Positions 32,280-40,882 of a stretch of DNA of 64,000 nt are shown here, one piece after another (position 1 is the first letter of the stretch; each line of letters begins with the position of its first letter). The DNA is from Chitinophagaceae bacterium (GTDB taxonomy: Bacteria > Bacteroidota > Bacteroidia > Chitinophagales > Chitinophagaceae). The DNA is taken from the NCBI GenBank assembly GCA_016720775.1, contig JADKJX010000001.1, forward strand, positions 1,348,501 through 1,412,500, written 5' to 3'. Below the pieces are notes generated by a model. It was not told where the DNA came from. It saw only the letters and a list, made by a program, of their open reading frames with translations, and did no database searches. The translations under genes and the position numbers were made by a program.

Positions 32280-34070
32280 ATGAAACGTGTAACATTAAAA
32301 AGGCCTCTTGCTGTTTTAGCAATTGTTGCTTTGGTATTCAGTGCATGTAAAAAGGAAGACATGACAAAATCAATGGTTGATACCGGACCAGTAAGTGAAA
32401 AACCAGCCCAGGCAGACTCGGCTGCCATGGATGATCCAACGGAGTTAGTTTCATTGGTAAGCAAACCTTTAGGCACCTATTATATCAGCGCTTCGGGCAA
32501 CAACACAACCGGTGATGGCACAGCCGTTAAACCCTGGAAAACGTTGTATAAAGCAACGGCTAATGTAACAACGGCAGGAAGTATTATTCATGTAAATGCT
32601 GGTACGTATACAGAAACCAGGCAATGCAACCTTGCGAAAGGGGTAAGCATTGAAGGTGATGGCAGCAGTACTACCATTATTAAAAGTACCGTATCGGGGC
32701 AATGGTCGGTATTTCTTGCACTTGAATCTCCCCAGGATGCTATTGGCAACCAGCAGATATCAGGTATTACGATTGATGGACGATACGTCAGTGAGTCTAA
32801 CAATAAAACCTGGATAGGTATCTGGGTCACTGGTCGCAGCAATGTACTTATTCATGATACCAAGATCATTAATTTCAGAGACCGCGGTGTGATCTTTGAT
32901 GGCAATGACGTTACTGACCCGATCACCGATCCCGGGCATTATGCAACCGGTAATAAATTTTATAACAACACAGTTTTAAATACGGCTGCCGGCACGGGAA
33001 ATTATGGAGGCGGTCAACTGAATATAGGCGGACAGGATGGAATGGAGATCTACGGCAACACCATGATACAGGACCAGCGTGTGGCATTTAAAAACGGATG
33101 GCCGCTTAAGTACTGGGATAACGGATGGCTGAAAGGCGTGAAGGTTTATAACAATACGCTTAAAAAAGCTCCTTACCAGGGTAACTATCCCGGAGAGAAT
33201 GGTGATTGGGATTTTGCCATTGAGTTCTTTAATATCCAGGGATTAGAAATTTACAATAACAATATCCAGGGAAGTATTGATCTTAATTACAATCATAAAG
33301 GATCCTATGCGTACTCTGCATGGATTCATAATAACACATTGAATCATGCAACCGCTAATACTAATTTTGAAAGCGGGATCATACTTGAATTCAGAACAGA
33401 ATCGACCTTGATCGAAAACAATGTTTTTAACAACGTATCAAGTGGTGTTCAGTTCAACACCCGCACAAAGAGCAGCGATGGCGGATATCCAAACCCGGGC
33501 GGTGGAATGCCTGCCGGTGGATTCAGCCTGCTATCAAATAATGTCATCCGCAATAACCTGTTCTCCAATATTTACCAGGGCAATGGCACGGGAACTGCTG
33601 CGGGGGTAACGGTCATCAGCGAGAGCGGCAATGATCCGCAGATACAAAACATGAATATTTATAACAACACGTTTGCTGCCAAGTCTGGCAAAGCACCTTG
33701 GATCGGCCTTGACTTTACCTCTGGAGAAAATGGGAGTGCTACTGGTGTTAATATCCGCAACAATATTGTAACCGGTTTCCAGGACGCATGGTTAAAGGGC
33801 AGCTCTGCTACCCGTATGACCGGTGTGGTGGTTACACATAATGATGCGTATGGCAACGGCAGTAATAACTTACCCAGCTGGCCAGGTGGCAACCCGGGTA
33901 CTTACACCTATAGTAATCACATAACCGCTAATCCTTTATTTGTATCCACAACAGATTTCCGGTTACAGTCTTCATCAACTTGTGTAAATACAGGGATCAA
34001 TGTAGGACTTCCTTTTCTTGGTTCCAGCACCCGACAGGGAGTTATGCTGAACAGTAAAGTTTTATTTTGA
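32280..34070 (+). CDS. right-handed parallel beta-helix lipoprotein
   Basis: This 596-residue protein starts MKRVTLKRPLAVLAIVALVFSACKKED, with a lipobox (VFSAC) followed by charged residues typical of exported Bacteroidota lipoproteins. After a linker the segment YYISASGNNTTGDGTAVKPW is the DUF1565-like opening of pectate-lyase-type beta-helix proteins. The rest is built of beta-helix rungs rich in Asn-Asn ladders (KFYNNTVLNTA, MEIYGNTMIQDQ, LEIYNNNIQGS, FNNVSSGVQFNTRT). The C-terminal part again has rungs (GVNIRNNIVTGFQD) and ends in a short tail. Likely a surface polysaccharide-binding or -degrading protein; no catalytic residues can be named. A clear terminator follows. Confidence 0.82.
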   Translation: MKRVTLKRPLAVLAIVALVFSACKKEDMTKSMVDTGPVSEKPAQADSAAMDDPTELVSLVSKPLGTYYISASGNNTTGDGTAVKPWKTLYKATANVTTAGSIIHVNAGTYTETRQCNLAKGVSIEGDGSSTTIIKSTVSGQWSVFLALESPQDAIGNQQISGITIDGRYVSESNNKTWIGIWVTGRSNVLIHDTKIINFRDRGVIFDGNDVTDPITDPGHYATGNKFYNNTVLNTAAGTGNYGGGQLNIGGQDGMEIYGNTMIQDQRVAFKNGWPLKYWDNGWLKGVKVYNNTLKKAPYQGNYPGENGDWDFAIEFFNIQGLEIYNNNIQGSIDLNYNHKGSYAYSAWIHNNTLNHATANTNFESGIILEFRTESTLIENNVFNNVSSGVQFNTRTKSSDGGYPNPGGGMPAGGFSLLSNNVIRNNLFSNIYQGNGTGTAAGVTVISESGNDPQIQNMNIYNNTFAAKSGKAPWIGLDFTSGENGSATGVNIRNNIVTGFQDAWLKGSSATRMTGVVVTHNDAYGNGSNNLPSWPGGNPGTYTYSNHITANPLFVSTTDFRLQSSSTCVNTGINVGLPFLGSSTRQGVMLNSKVLF

Positions 34071-34080
34071 GTTGGTATAG

Positions 34081-34111
34081 ACAAAGAGCCTCGAAAGAGG
34101 CTCTTTGTTTT
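34081..34111 (+). terminator. terminator of the beta-helix lipoprotein gene
   Basis: ACAAAGAGCCTC (34081-34092) and GAGGCTCTTTGT (34097-34108) form a perfect 12-bp stem with a GAAA tetraloop, followed by T residues, 10 bp after the stop codon. Confidence 0.9.
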
Positions 34112-34167
34112 ATTTGAATAAAGAAGATTGAAAAAAATAAAAAAGTTAAAAACTTTAAACCAATGCA

Positions 34168-34186
34168 TCCCGGTCGGAGACCGGGA
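34168..34186. repeat. short palindromic repeat TCCCGGTC-GGA-GACCGGGA
   Basis: An 8-bp perfect stem with a 3-nt loop between two genes that already have terminators of their own. I recall this CATCCCGGTCGGAGACCGGGA-type sequence as a dispersed repeat in Bacteroidota genomes. Confidence 0.6.
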
Positions 34187-34238
34187 CGAGGGAAGATTTA
34201 AAAGAGTAATAGGATTGGCTTTACAAAACTATGCCCAT

Positions 34239-34268
34239 AAAAAAATCCTGACCATAAAAGCCAGGATT
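34239..34268 (-). terminator. terminator of the broken alpha-oxoamine synthase gene
   Basis: Read on the minus strand, AATCCTG (34268-34262) and CAGGATT (34250-34244) form a 7-bp stem followed by a run of T residues, about 24 bp after the stop codon at 34292. Confidence 0.7.
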
Positions 34269-34291
34269 CAATTTAATAAATTTTTAATTTC

Positions 34292-35355
34292 TTAGATAAC
34301 TTCCGCCATATCCGGTATATCAACCGCTTTATAAGCGCCGGCGTCTAATTTCTTTTTTGTTTCTTCAAATGCCTTCAGTGTTTCATCAATATCCTTATCG
34401 CTGTGTGCGGCGGTAGGGATGATGCGGTAAATGATATCGCCTTTTGGGATTACCGGGTAAACCACGATGGAACAGAAGATGTGATAGTTCTCCCGCAGGT
34501 CCATCACCATCTGTGTGGCTTCGGGCACATCACCCTTCATATAAATGGGTGTAACAGGAGAGTTGGTATTGCCAATGTCGAAACCTCTTTCTTTTAAACC
34601 ACTTTGCAGGCGCTTTACATTTTGCCATAATTTTTCTCTCAGTTCGGGCATGGTCTTTACCATTTCCATACGTTTCAGCTGGGGCCCATGTAACCAAAGC
34701 CATGTGCATCATCAATTAAAATACGGAACTCATATTTTTTCTTAAGGGCACAGATCTCTTTTAATATTCCCTGTTCGCCGTCCATGCCAAACACGCCTTC
34801 GGTGATCAATAAGATACCGCCGCCGTTCTTTGCTGCCATTTCGGTTGCCCGTTGCAATTGTTTTTCACAATCAGCAATATCGTTGTGTTTAAAAGCGTAG
34901 CGGTTACCCATATGCAGGCGTACGCCATCTACAATACAGGCATGTGCTTCGGCATCATATACAATCACATCGCGCCTGGTTCACCAGTACATCAATACAA
35001 CTCACGATGCCCTGGTAACCGAAGTTCACCAGAATGGCATCCTCCCATAACAAAATCCCTTATCACTTCTAATCGCTCGTGTACATCGACGTGTTGCCGC
35101 TCATCATTCTTGCGCCCATGGGGTTGCCATGCCGTATTTTGCAGCGCCTTCTGTATCTGCCTTGCGAACTTCCGGATGGATTGGCCAGCCCAAAGGTAAT
35201 TGTTTAAGCTCCAGGCGATCATTTCCTTGCCGCGGAATTGCATGCCGGCTGTCCATTTCTCCTTCAAGTTTCGGAAATGGAAATAGCCATGCGCCCTTTC
35301 CATATGCTTTGCCCGATTGGGCCATCGTCTTTCACTAAACGCTCAAAAACATGCC
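34292..35355 (-). pseudogene. alpha-oxoamine synthase-family PLP enzyme (Kbl/serine palmitoyltransferase-like), broken
   Basis: Pieces in different frames together make a class I/II-fold PLP enzyme. The N-terminal part (FERLVKDDGP, FPKLEGEMDSR, GKEMIAWSLNNYL, HPEVRKADTEGAAKYGMATP) is scattered over at least three frames between about 35355 and 35104. The middle (IVYDAEAHACIVDGVRLHMG ... ITEGVFGMDGEQG ... RILIDDAHGFGYMG, 34968-34675) is one frame. The C-terminal part (EMVKTMPELREKLW ... GDIIYRIIPTAAH, 34669-34292) is another. Between DDAHGFGYMG and KRMEMVK about 100 residues expected in the family are missing, including the PLP-binding lysine. As it stands the gene cannot encode an active enzyme. 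Several breaks are one-base changes in short homopolymers (for example CC read as C and C as CC around the NHPEV segment). Confidence 0.8.
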
Positions 35356-35501
35356 ATAAATTATTGGAATTAAAATTTATGATTGATTTAATTAGTTTTT
35401 TGGAACAACATGTTATTGCGGCAAAATTAAGGTTTTGGAGTGCAAAACTCATAACATTGGCATAACATGCCTGGTTGAATTTTTTGAAGGCTGTTAATAA
35501 T

Positions 35502-35509
35502 TATCTTTG
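35502..35509 (+). promoter_or_regulatory. -7 promoter box of the PafA-like gene
   Basis: TATCTTTG matches the -7 consensus exactly and ends 14 bp before the ATG at 35524. TTG trinucleotides lie upstream (near 35475 and 35484) but at imperfect spacing. Confidence 0.5.
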
Positions 35510-35523
35510 GCAAAACTGATTAA

Positions 35524-37129
35524 ATGTTGCGTAAAAATTTTTTGTATCTTTTACTTTTTAATTTTTCCTTTTTTACTGCACAACCAGGTGAACAGGCCAA
35601 ATTGGTTGTTGGCCTGGTAATGGACCAGATGCGATGGGATTACCTGTACCGTTACAATGAACTGTATGGTACCGATGGCTTCAAACGGCTGCTTGGCCAG
35701 GGCTTCAGTTACGAGAATGCATTGATACCTTATTTGCCAACCTACACGGCAGTAGGGCATACCTGTGTATATACCGGAAGCGTTCCGGCTATTGCAGGGA
35801 TTGTTGGTAATAACTGGTTTGATAAAATCACCGGCAGGGCCGTTTATTGTACGGACGATTCCACCGTTACCACAGTAGGCAGTAATACGGATGCCGGCAA
35901 GATGAGCCCGGATAATTTATGGGCCACCACCATAACCGATGAACTGCGGCTGAGCAATAATTTTAAAAGCAAAGTAATTGGTATTGCTTTAAAAGACAGA
36001 GGAGCAATATTGCCCGCAGGCCACAGCGCCAATGCGGCTTACTGGTATGATGACAAAGTGGGAAAATGGATAACCAGTTCGTATTACATGAAAAGTCTGC
36101 CAGGCTGGGTAGATCAGTTCAATGGCAAAGATTTTGCATCAGCTTACATGAGCAAAGACTGGAACACTATTTTGCCCATGTCTAAATATGACCAGAGTAC
36201 CGGGGATGATAAGCCCATGAAAATAAGATAAAAGGGAAATAGGCAGTGGTATTTCCTCACCAGCTTTCTGAAATTGGCAGCATCAAAACAGATTTGAAGC
36301 TTTTAAAACAACGCCCTTTGCCAATACATTTACTTTGATTTTGCAAAAGCGGCAATTGAAAATGAAAATATGGGTAAAAACACCGTACCCGATTTCTTGG
36401 CGGTAAGTATTTCTTCTACCGACTATGTTGGCCATTCATTTGGCCCAACTCATTGAGGCTGAAGATACCTATTTGCGGTTGGACAAGGATATTGCTGATT
36501 TTTTTATCTTACCTCGATAAAAAGTTGGTGTGGGCAATTACCTTTTCTTTTTAACTGCCGATCACGGGGTGGCGCACATACCGGCTTTTCTCCAGGATCA
36601 TAATATCCCTGCCGGCACTTTCAATGATAATGCCATTGCCAAAGAATCAATGGCAGTTGAATCGGATTTTGGGATTAAAAAGTTGTACTCAGTTTAATGA
36701 ACTACCAGGTTTATGGAAATGATGATTCCATTGGGCTGGCAAAGATATAGACGCTGTAAAAACTGATAATTAAAACGCTTAAAGAAAAACCCTACATCGT
36801 TACTGCCTTTGCAACCGAAGATATCGAAGATGCCACCATTCCTGAACCGCAAAAGCAGATGATGATTAATGGTTACAACCCCAAACGCAGCGGTGATATT
36901 CAATTTTCTTTTAAACCTGGTTATTTTGATGGAGGTAAAAAGGAACAACCCATGGTTTATGGAACCCTTATGATGCTCATATCCCTTGTTTGGTTTGGCT
37001 GGAAGGTTAAGCCCGGCAAAAGCAAACAGGCAGGCTTTTATGACAGACATTGCACCAACCATTGCTGCCATGCTGCACATACAAATGCCAAGTTGGAAAG
37101 GAAAAGTGATTGAAGAAGTTTTTAAGTAA
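35524..37129 (+). pseudogene. PafA-type alkaline phosphatase/phosphodiesterase, multiply frameshifted
   Basis: The first 235 residues (35524-36231) are intact: signal peptide, VVGLVMDQMRWDYLYRY with a metal-binding Asp, and PTYTAVGHTCVYTGS, which carries the nucleophile Thr of PafA-like enzymes. After 36231 the frame breaks repeatedly, but conserved pieces continue in order: SSTDYVGHSFGP (36410s), DTYLRLDKDIADFLSYLDKK (36460-36525), FFLTADHGVAHIPAFL (36550-36595), then PYIVTAFATEDIEDATIPEP (36790s) and APTIAAMLHIQMPSWKGK to the stop at 37127. At 36499-36505 a run of seven T should be six, and at 36519-36523 five A should be six. The gene is probably intact in the organism and damaged by sequence errors. 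Confidence 0.82.
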
Positions 37130-37207
37130 AAGATTTAAGACTTCCTTCGAAAAAACTCAAGAGAGAAAAGAGGTATGACTTTGACTGTTTCTCCTTTTCT
37201 CTTTGTT

Positions 37208-38898
37208 TCAGCAATTGTTTAAAAACCTTGTCTCTGCTAGTTGTTTATGATAACCAACATATAATGTGCCTCTGGACAAATTAGAAACATCGGTACTGAT
37301 ATTGTTTCTTCCGCGGATACAGAAGCGGTTAATGATTTTACTCTTCCTTCTGCATTATAAATTTTATAAACAAGGTTAGCGTTTTCTAAAAGAGTAAAGC
37401 CATATTTAACTGGTTAATAACCGGGTTGGGGTTAATTTTTATTATCTTTACAATGGAAAAATTAAACTAAGTACAGGAATAATATGAGAATATTTGAATT
37501 TACCATCCAGGTCAAATTGTTTAAGGCGGTAAAAGTTCAACCTTTTACTGGATTACCATGTATCAGGTTATAAGCAGTAGCCGTACTGTTGTAGAATCTG
37601 CTGGAAACGGTTCAATTTTTCAAAACTGATTACCATCAGCACTACGCTCAATTTCAAAATGGCTCACATTGGTCTCATTTTCAGTTACCCAGTTTAATTT
37701 GATCACTTCGCCCTGTTGCTGGCCGGTAAATTTTGTAAGCTCCAGCGGAACCACTACTGCAACCCGGTTGATCCAGATCGGTGATGTCCAGATGATGTCG
37801 CCATCTGCCTGGGTGATCTTTGCATAATAATAGTAACTGGTGTTTATGGTTGTGATATGCGCATAACTCAGCGATGTACTGCCTGTATTGGAAGTTAAGA
37901 GGGTGGCATTGTTTCCGCTGCCGGGGTTGCCGTAAAATATTTCGATCTTGTTGATATTGTCGTTGGGATCTCCCGGTGCATCGTGAAATGGATGAATTGC
38001 CGGTGGTTATAAAATTACCCATCACTTTTCCATTGATGGTAAAATTTACCTGGGCATTCCAGTCATCCGATGCATAAAAGCGGATGGCTTTATAGGCAGC
38101 CATGATGCTGTCGCGGTTTAATGCAGTGGCTAGTACAACCGTGCGGCCTTTATTGGTCCGTCCAAAAGTGGTGTAATGGTTATCATGATCAATGGTAGGA
38201 CCAAGATGATATCCCAATGCAAGCGCCTTCAAAAATTTCGATTCATATAATGTGGCTGGGGGATCGGTATAATTGGTAGTTGTTGACATGGCATTTCCGC
38301 TGCGGATGGCAAGCCCCTTAATCACACTGTCCGTTTTTGCATTATATGCTGCTCCATCCAATAAGTTTTCATAGTCATTTGTCTGGGTGTGTGCAAGTGT
38401 GCAGAATGCCGTTGGATAATTTTTTACAATAGGCCAGAAACTGGTGAAGTCACCCTTGGTGCAAAAAATGTCGTAATTGTTGGTAGGCCCCCATCCGCCA
38501 CTGCCGCTTTCCCAACCGATAAGTTGGGGTACACCATATACAACGACGTGGCCTCCCTGGCTGATAGTTCCCCATTCCATGCCAAACATGGCAACAAAAC
38601 TTCCGGTGTGATTGGCCGTATCTGCCTGGTAAAGTCCCATGGGGTAATGCGCCACGTGCATGCCCGGGTTGTTATTTGAACTGTAGTGGTTATGTTCTGC
38701 AATGCCTAAATAATCCATGTGGTAACTGCCTTTGGCATAATTGTAATCGCCGCCGGGATTATTATAACCTGTGGTCGCACTGTCCTTATTTCCATCGGAA
38801 TAAGAGGTATGGCTGTGGATATTGCCAAAGTAGAAATTGTATTGGCAAAAAACACTGATACTGCTTAGTAGTGGTATGATTATAAAGAGACGTCTCAT
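37208..38898 (-). pseudogene. PHP-domain (metal-dependent phosphoesterase) secreted protein with T9SS sorting domain, frameshifted
   Basis: The start is ATG 38898, just after a TATCTTTG box; it opens a signal peptide (MRRLFIIIPLLSSISVFCQ). The PHP-like domain follows with FYFGNIHSHTSYSDG (HxH...D metal site), YHMDYLGIAEHNHYS, MFGMEWGT, CTLAHTQTNDYEN and TIDHDNHYTTFGR. Near 37985 the frame breaks; another frame continues sensibly (DAPGDPNDNINKIEIFYGNP ... WTSPIWINRVAVVVPLEL). Further breaks lead to NWVTENETNVSHFEIERSAD, FYRLKQFDLDG, IKINPNPVINQ and GRNNISTDVSNLSRG, a worn but clear T9SS sorting domain ending near 37208. Probably a secreted phosphoesterase. Confidence 0.8.
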
Positions 38899-38907
38899 GA
38901 TAGCGTA

Positions 38908-38915
38908 CAAAGATA
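38908..38915 (-). promoter_or_regulatory. -7 promoter box of the PHP-domain gene
   Basis: On the minus strand TATCTTTG matches TAnnTTTG exactly and ends 9 bp before the ATG at 38898, so the transcript would be nearly leaderless. It rules out the in-frame TTG at 38910, which lies inside the box. Confidence 0.55.
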
Positions 38916-39010
38916 AATTTTTTAGCTCAAACGGGGTAGTTAACAGGAAGGAATCGTTCAGGAGATTAAAAATCGTAATATCATAAGATTTGGGCCTGCA
39001 ATAAACAAAA

Positions 39011-39034
39011 AGGAACCGAATTGCTCCGGTTCCT
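39011..39034 (-). terminator. terminator after tRNA-Gln(UUG)
   Basis: AGGAACCG (39011-39018) and CGGTTCCT (39027-39034) form an 8-bp stem followed, on the minus strand, by TTTTTGTTT, right after the tRNA 3' end. Confidence 0.8.
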
Positions 39035-39037
39035 CTG

Positions 39038-39108
39038 TTGGGTTACTAGGATTCGAACCTAGACAAACAGAATCAAAATCTGTTGTGCTACCTTTACACC
39101 ATAACCCA
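39038..39108 (-). tRNA. tRNA-Gln (anticodon UUG)
   Basis: Read on the minus strand, TGGGTTA and TAACCCA close the acceptor stem, ACAGA-TTTTGAT-TCTGT is the anticodon arm with anticodon TTG, and CTAGG-TTCGAAT-CCTAG is the T arm. The CCA end is not encoded. It is 71 nt long. Confidence 0.93.
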
Positions 39109-39185
39109 GTTTTGAAATCGGCTGCAAAAATAAGGGTTCAGCCCTTTTCAGCCAAAAGGAATTTGAATGATACGCTCTATCGGTT

Positions 39186-39270
39186 TGAACCACATAGGAA
39201 CAAAGGTCACATAGGCCTTACATAAGATTCTGTGTATATTTCTATGTTCACTATGTGTCTATGTGGTTCA
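39186..39270. repeat. inverted CACATAG repeat between the two tRNA-Gln genes
   Basis: TGAACCACATAG (39186-39197) and CTATGTGGTTCA (39259-39270) are perfect inverted 12-mers, and each arm holds a second CACATAG-type unit inside, so the transcript could fold into a long hairpin of about 85 nt. It lies in the spacer between the tRNA genes. Confidence 0.7.
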
Positions 39271-39281
39271 GAGTAATTAAA

Positions 39282-39300
39282 AACCCGCCGAGGGCGGGTT
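39282..39300 (-). terminator. terminator after tRNA-Gln(CUG)
   Basis: AACCCGCC and GGCGGGTT form an 8-bp GC-rich stem followed on the minus strand by TTTTTAATTA. Confidence 0.8.
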
Positions 39301-39303
39301 AAG

Positions 39304-39374
39304 TTGGGTCACTAGGTTTCGAACCCAGACAGACAGAATCAGAATCTGTAGTGCTACCGTTACACCATGACCCA
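39304..39374 (-). tRNA. tRNA-Gln (anticodon CUG)
   Basis: On the minus strand TGGGTCA and TGACCCA form the acceptor stem, ACAGA-TTCTGAT-TCTGT the anticodon arm with anticodon CTG, and CTGGG-TTCGAAA-CCTAG the T arm. It is a near-copy of the tRNA at 39038-39108, differing mainly in the anticodon and acceptor pair. CCA is not encoded. Confidence 0.93.
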
Positions 39375-39425
39375 GTTAATGGGGTGCAAAAATAAGTTCA
39401 GGAGAAAAATATGCCAAATGAAATT

Positions 39426-40820
39426 TTAGTCAGGGTTTGTTTCCATCTCTCCTTCCAGTTTTGCAATTGTTCGCTTAGCAGCTGCTAAACGGACCTGTTT
39501 GTTTTTCTCAACGATTTTTCCGGTTACCCACTTTTCCAGTTTATGATGAAGCGGAACAAGGAGCATGGCGATCAATACCAAAACGAGCAGCATTACCACC
39601 GGCGAATCATTTGTGTAGTGTGCCAGGTAGGGATGAATGAAGAGATTAATAAATTCGAATACAACCAGTAAACCGGTAACGCCTAAAAATTCGATCCATT
39701 TTGTATTTACAATAATGCTCCGGCTCAGCAGCAGGAACAAAATTACAAAGCTGATTATACCAATAGCGATGGCCGCATACTGGATATTATGTTTTCTTTC
39801 TTTTTCAGCTTTCTCTTTTTCCTCATTTATTTTTTCCTGGCGGGTATTTTCTTCAAAGGCCAATACCTGTAATTTCTGTAGCTGGTTATCGCCAGCTACA
39901 CTATCTTTTGCACGATAATAAATGTTAGTATACTTTAATGCGCTGTCGCTGTTTTTATCACTATACAGATTTTTGAGAAAGGCAGCCGGCCACATCCTGT
40001 TTTTAAAAAGTGATTGCTGCGAAACAATCTCGTAAGCTTTGTTCCCATAGAAAAGACTTGAATCAAAATTGCCTTCATGCTGAAAGAAAGAGGCTGTTTC
40101 ACTGTACACATCAGCCAATGAAGTTGGATTTAATTTCACATAGGGAACCTGGAGTGCAGTATTAAGATATTCCCGGGCCAGTTGCTTATTACCCATTTGA
40201 TACTGAATGCTGCTTAAACCGGTAAGAATATTTGAAAGCACCACATCCACTTTATATTGGATGGCCAGGCCGTATGCCTTTTGCATATAAAGCAACGCCG
40301 AATCGAGGTTATTTTTTCCTAATTGAAAAAATCCGAACATTCCTGTGTCGGAACAAACGAAGGAATAGTTATGGGCTGCTTCTGAATGCACAATTGCTTT
40401 TTGCAGATAGCTTATCGCCTTGTCGTTATCATTTCCAGAATACACCTGGGCGAGATTATGATACACAATTCCTATGGCTTGGTGGTTCCCCGTATTCTCC
40501 GCCATCTTCAGTGCATCAAATATCATTTCGGTTCCCTTTGCCAGGTTGGAAATATTGGCAATGGTATAACCTAGTTCTGCGGTTATTACGGCTTCACAAA
40601 CCTTATCATTATTCTTTTTTGTTTCCTCCAGGATCCTTGTCTGGTAATAGATCACGTCTTTGGGATTCAGCATCCCGTTATTTTCTATAACGTCATATAT
40701 TTTTTTGATCCTCGCTGAATCAGTTTTCTCAGCATAAATTTTTTTAATGAGACTATCGGGGTTTTGTGCAAAAACAAGATTGCTTTGCAGAAATAAAATC
40801 AGCAGGAGTTTCTTCTTCAT
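39426..40820 (-). CDS. TPR protein with C-terminal transmembrane segments
   Basis: The start is ATG 40820; a TTG three codons upstream is less likely. The 464-residue product begins with a signal peptide (MKKKLLLILFLQSNLVFAQ), then about 300 residues of TPR-like helices (AEMAEN-type pairs such as GIVYHNLAQVYSGNDNDKAI, YLQKAIVHSEAAHNYSF, LDSALLYMQKAYGLAIQY). A coiled-coil stretch (EENTRQEKINEEKEKAEKER) leads to three membrane helices (YAAIAIGIISFVILFLLL, WIEFLGVTGLLVVFEFINL, VVMLLVLVLIAMLLVPL) and a basic cytoplasmic tail. The layout equals that of Bacteroidota TPR histidine kinases, but no kinase domain follows. Signalling or scaffold role is a guess. Confidence 0.78.
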   Translation of the reverse strand: MKKKLLLILFLQSNLVFAQNPDSLIKKIYAEKTDSARIKKIYDVIENNGMLNPKDVIYYQTRILEETKKNNDKVCEAVITAELGYTIANISNLAKGTEMIFDALKMAENTGNHQAIGIVYHNLAQVYSGNDNDKAISYLQKAIVHSEAAHNYSFVCSDTGMFGFFQLGKNNLDSALLYMQKAYGLAIQYKVDVVLSNILTGLSSIQYQMGNKQLAREYLNTALQVPYVKLNPTSLADVYSETASFFQHEGNFDSSLFYGNKAYEIVSQQSLFKNRMWPAAFLKNLYSDKNSDSALKYTNIYYRAKDSVAGDNQLQKLQVLAFEENTRQEKINEEKEKAEKERKHNIQYAAIAIGIISFVILFLLLSRSIIVNTKWIEFLGVTGLLVVFEFINLFIHPYLAHYTNDSPVVMLLVLVLIAMLLVPLHHKLEKWVTGKIVEKNKQVRLAAAKRTIAKLEGEMETNPD

Positions 40821-40882
40821 TTCTGACAATTATAAGATTTGATCTTTGTCAAATTGAAATACCATCTACTCAATGCCTTCCT

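Noticed and set aside
39038..39374. Integration site (attB-like) at the tandem tRNA-Gln genes
   Set aside because: Both tRNAs are complete, no integrase or tRNA 3'-end direct repeat was found, and the spacer repeat is an inverted, not direct, repeat.
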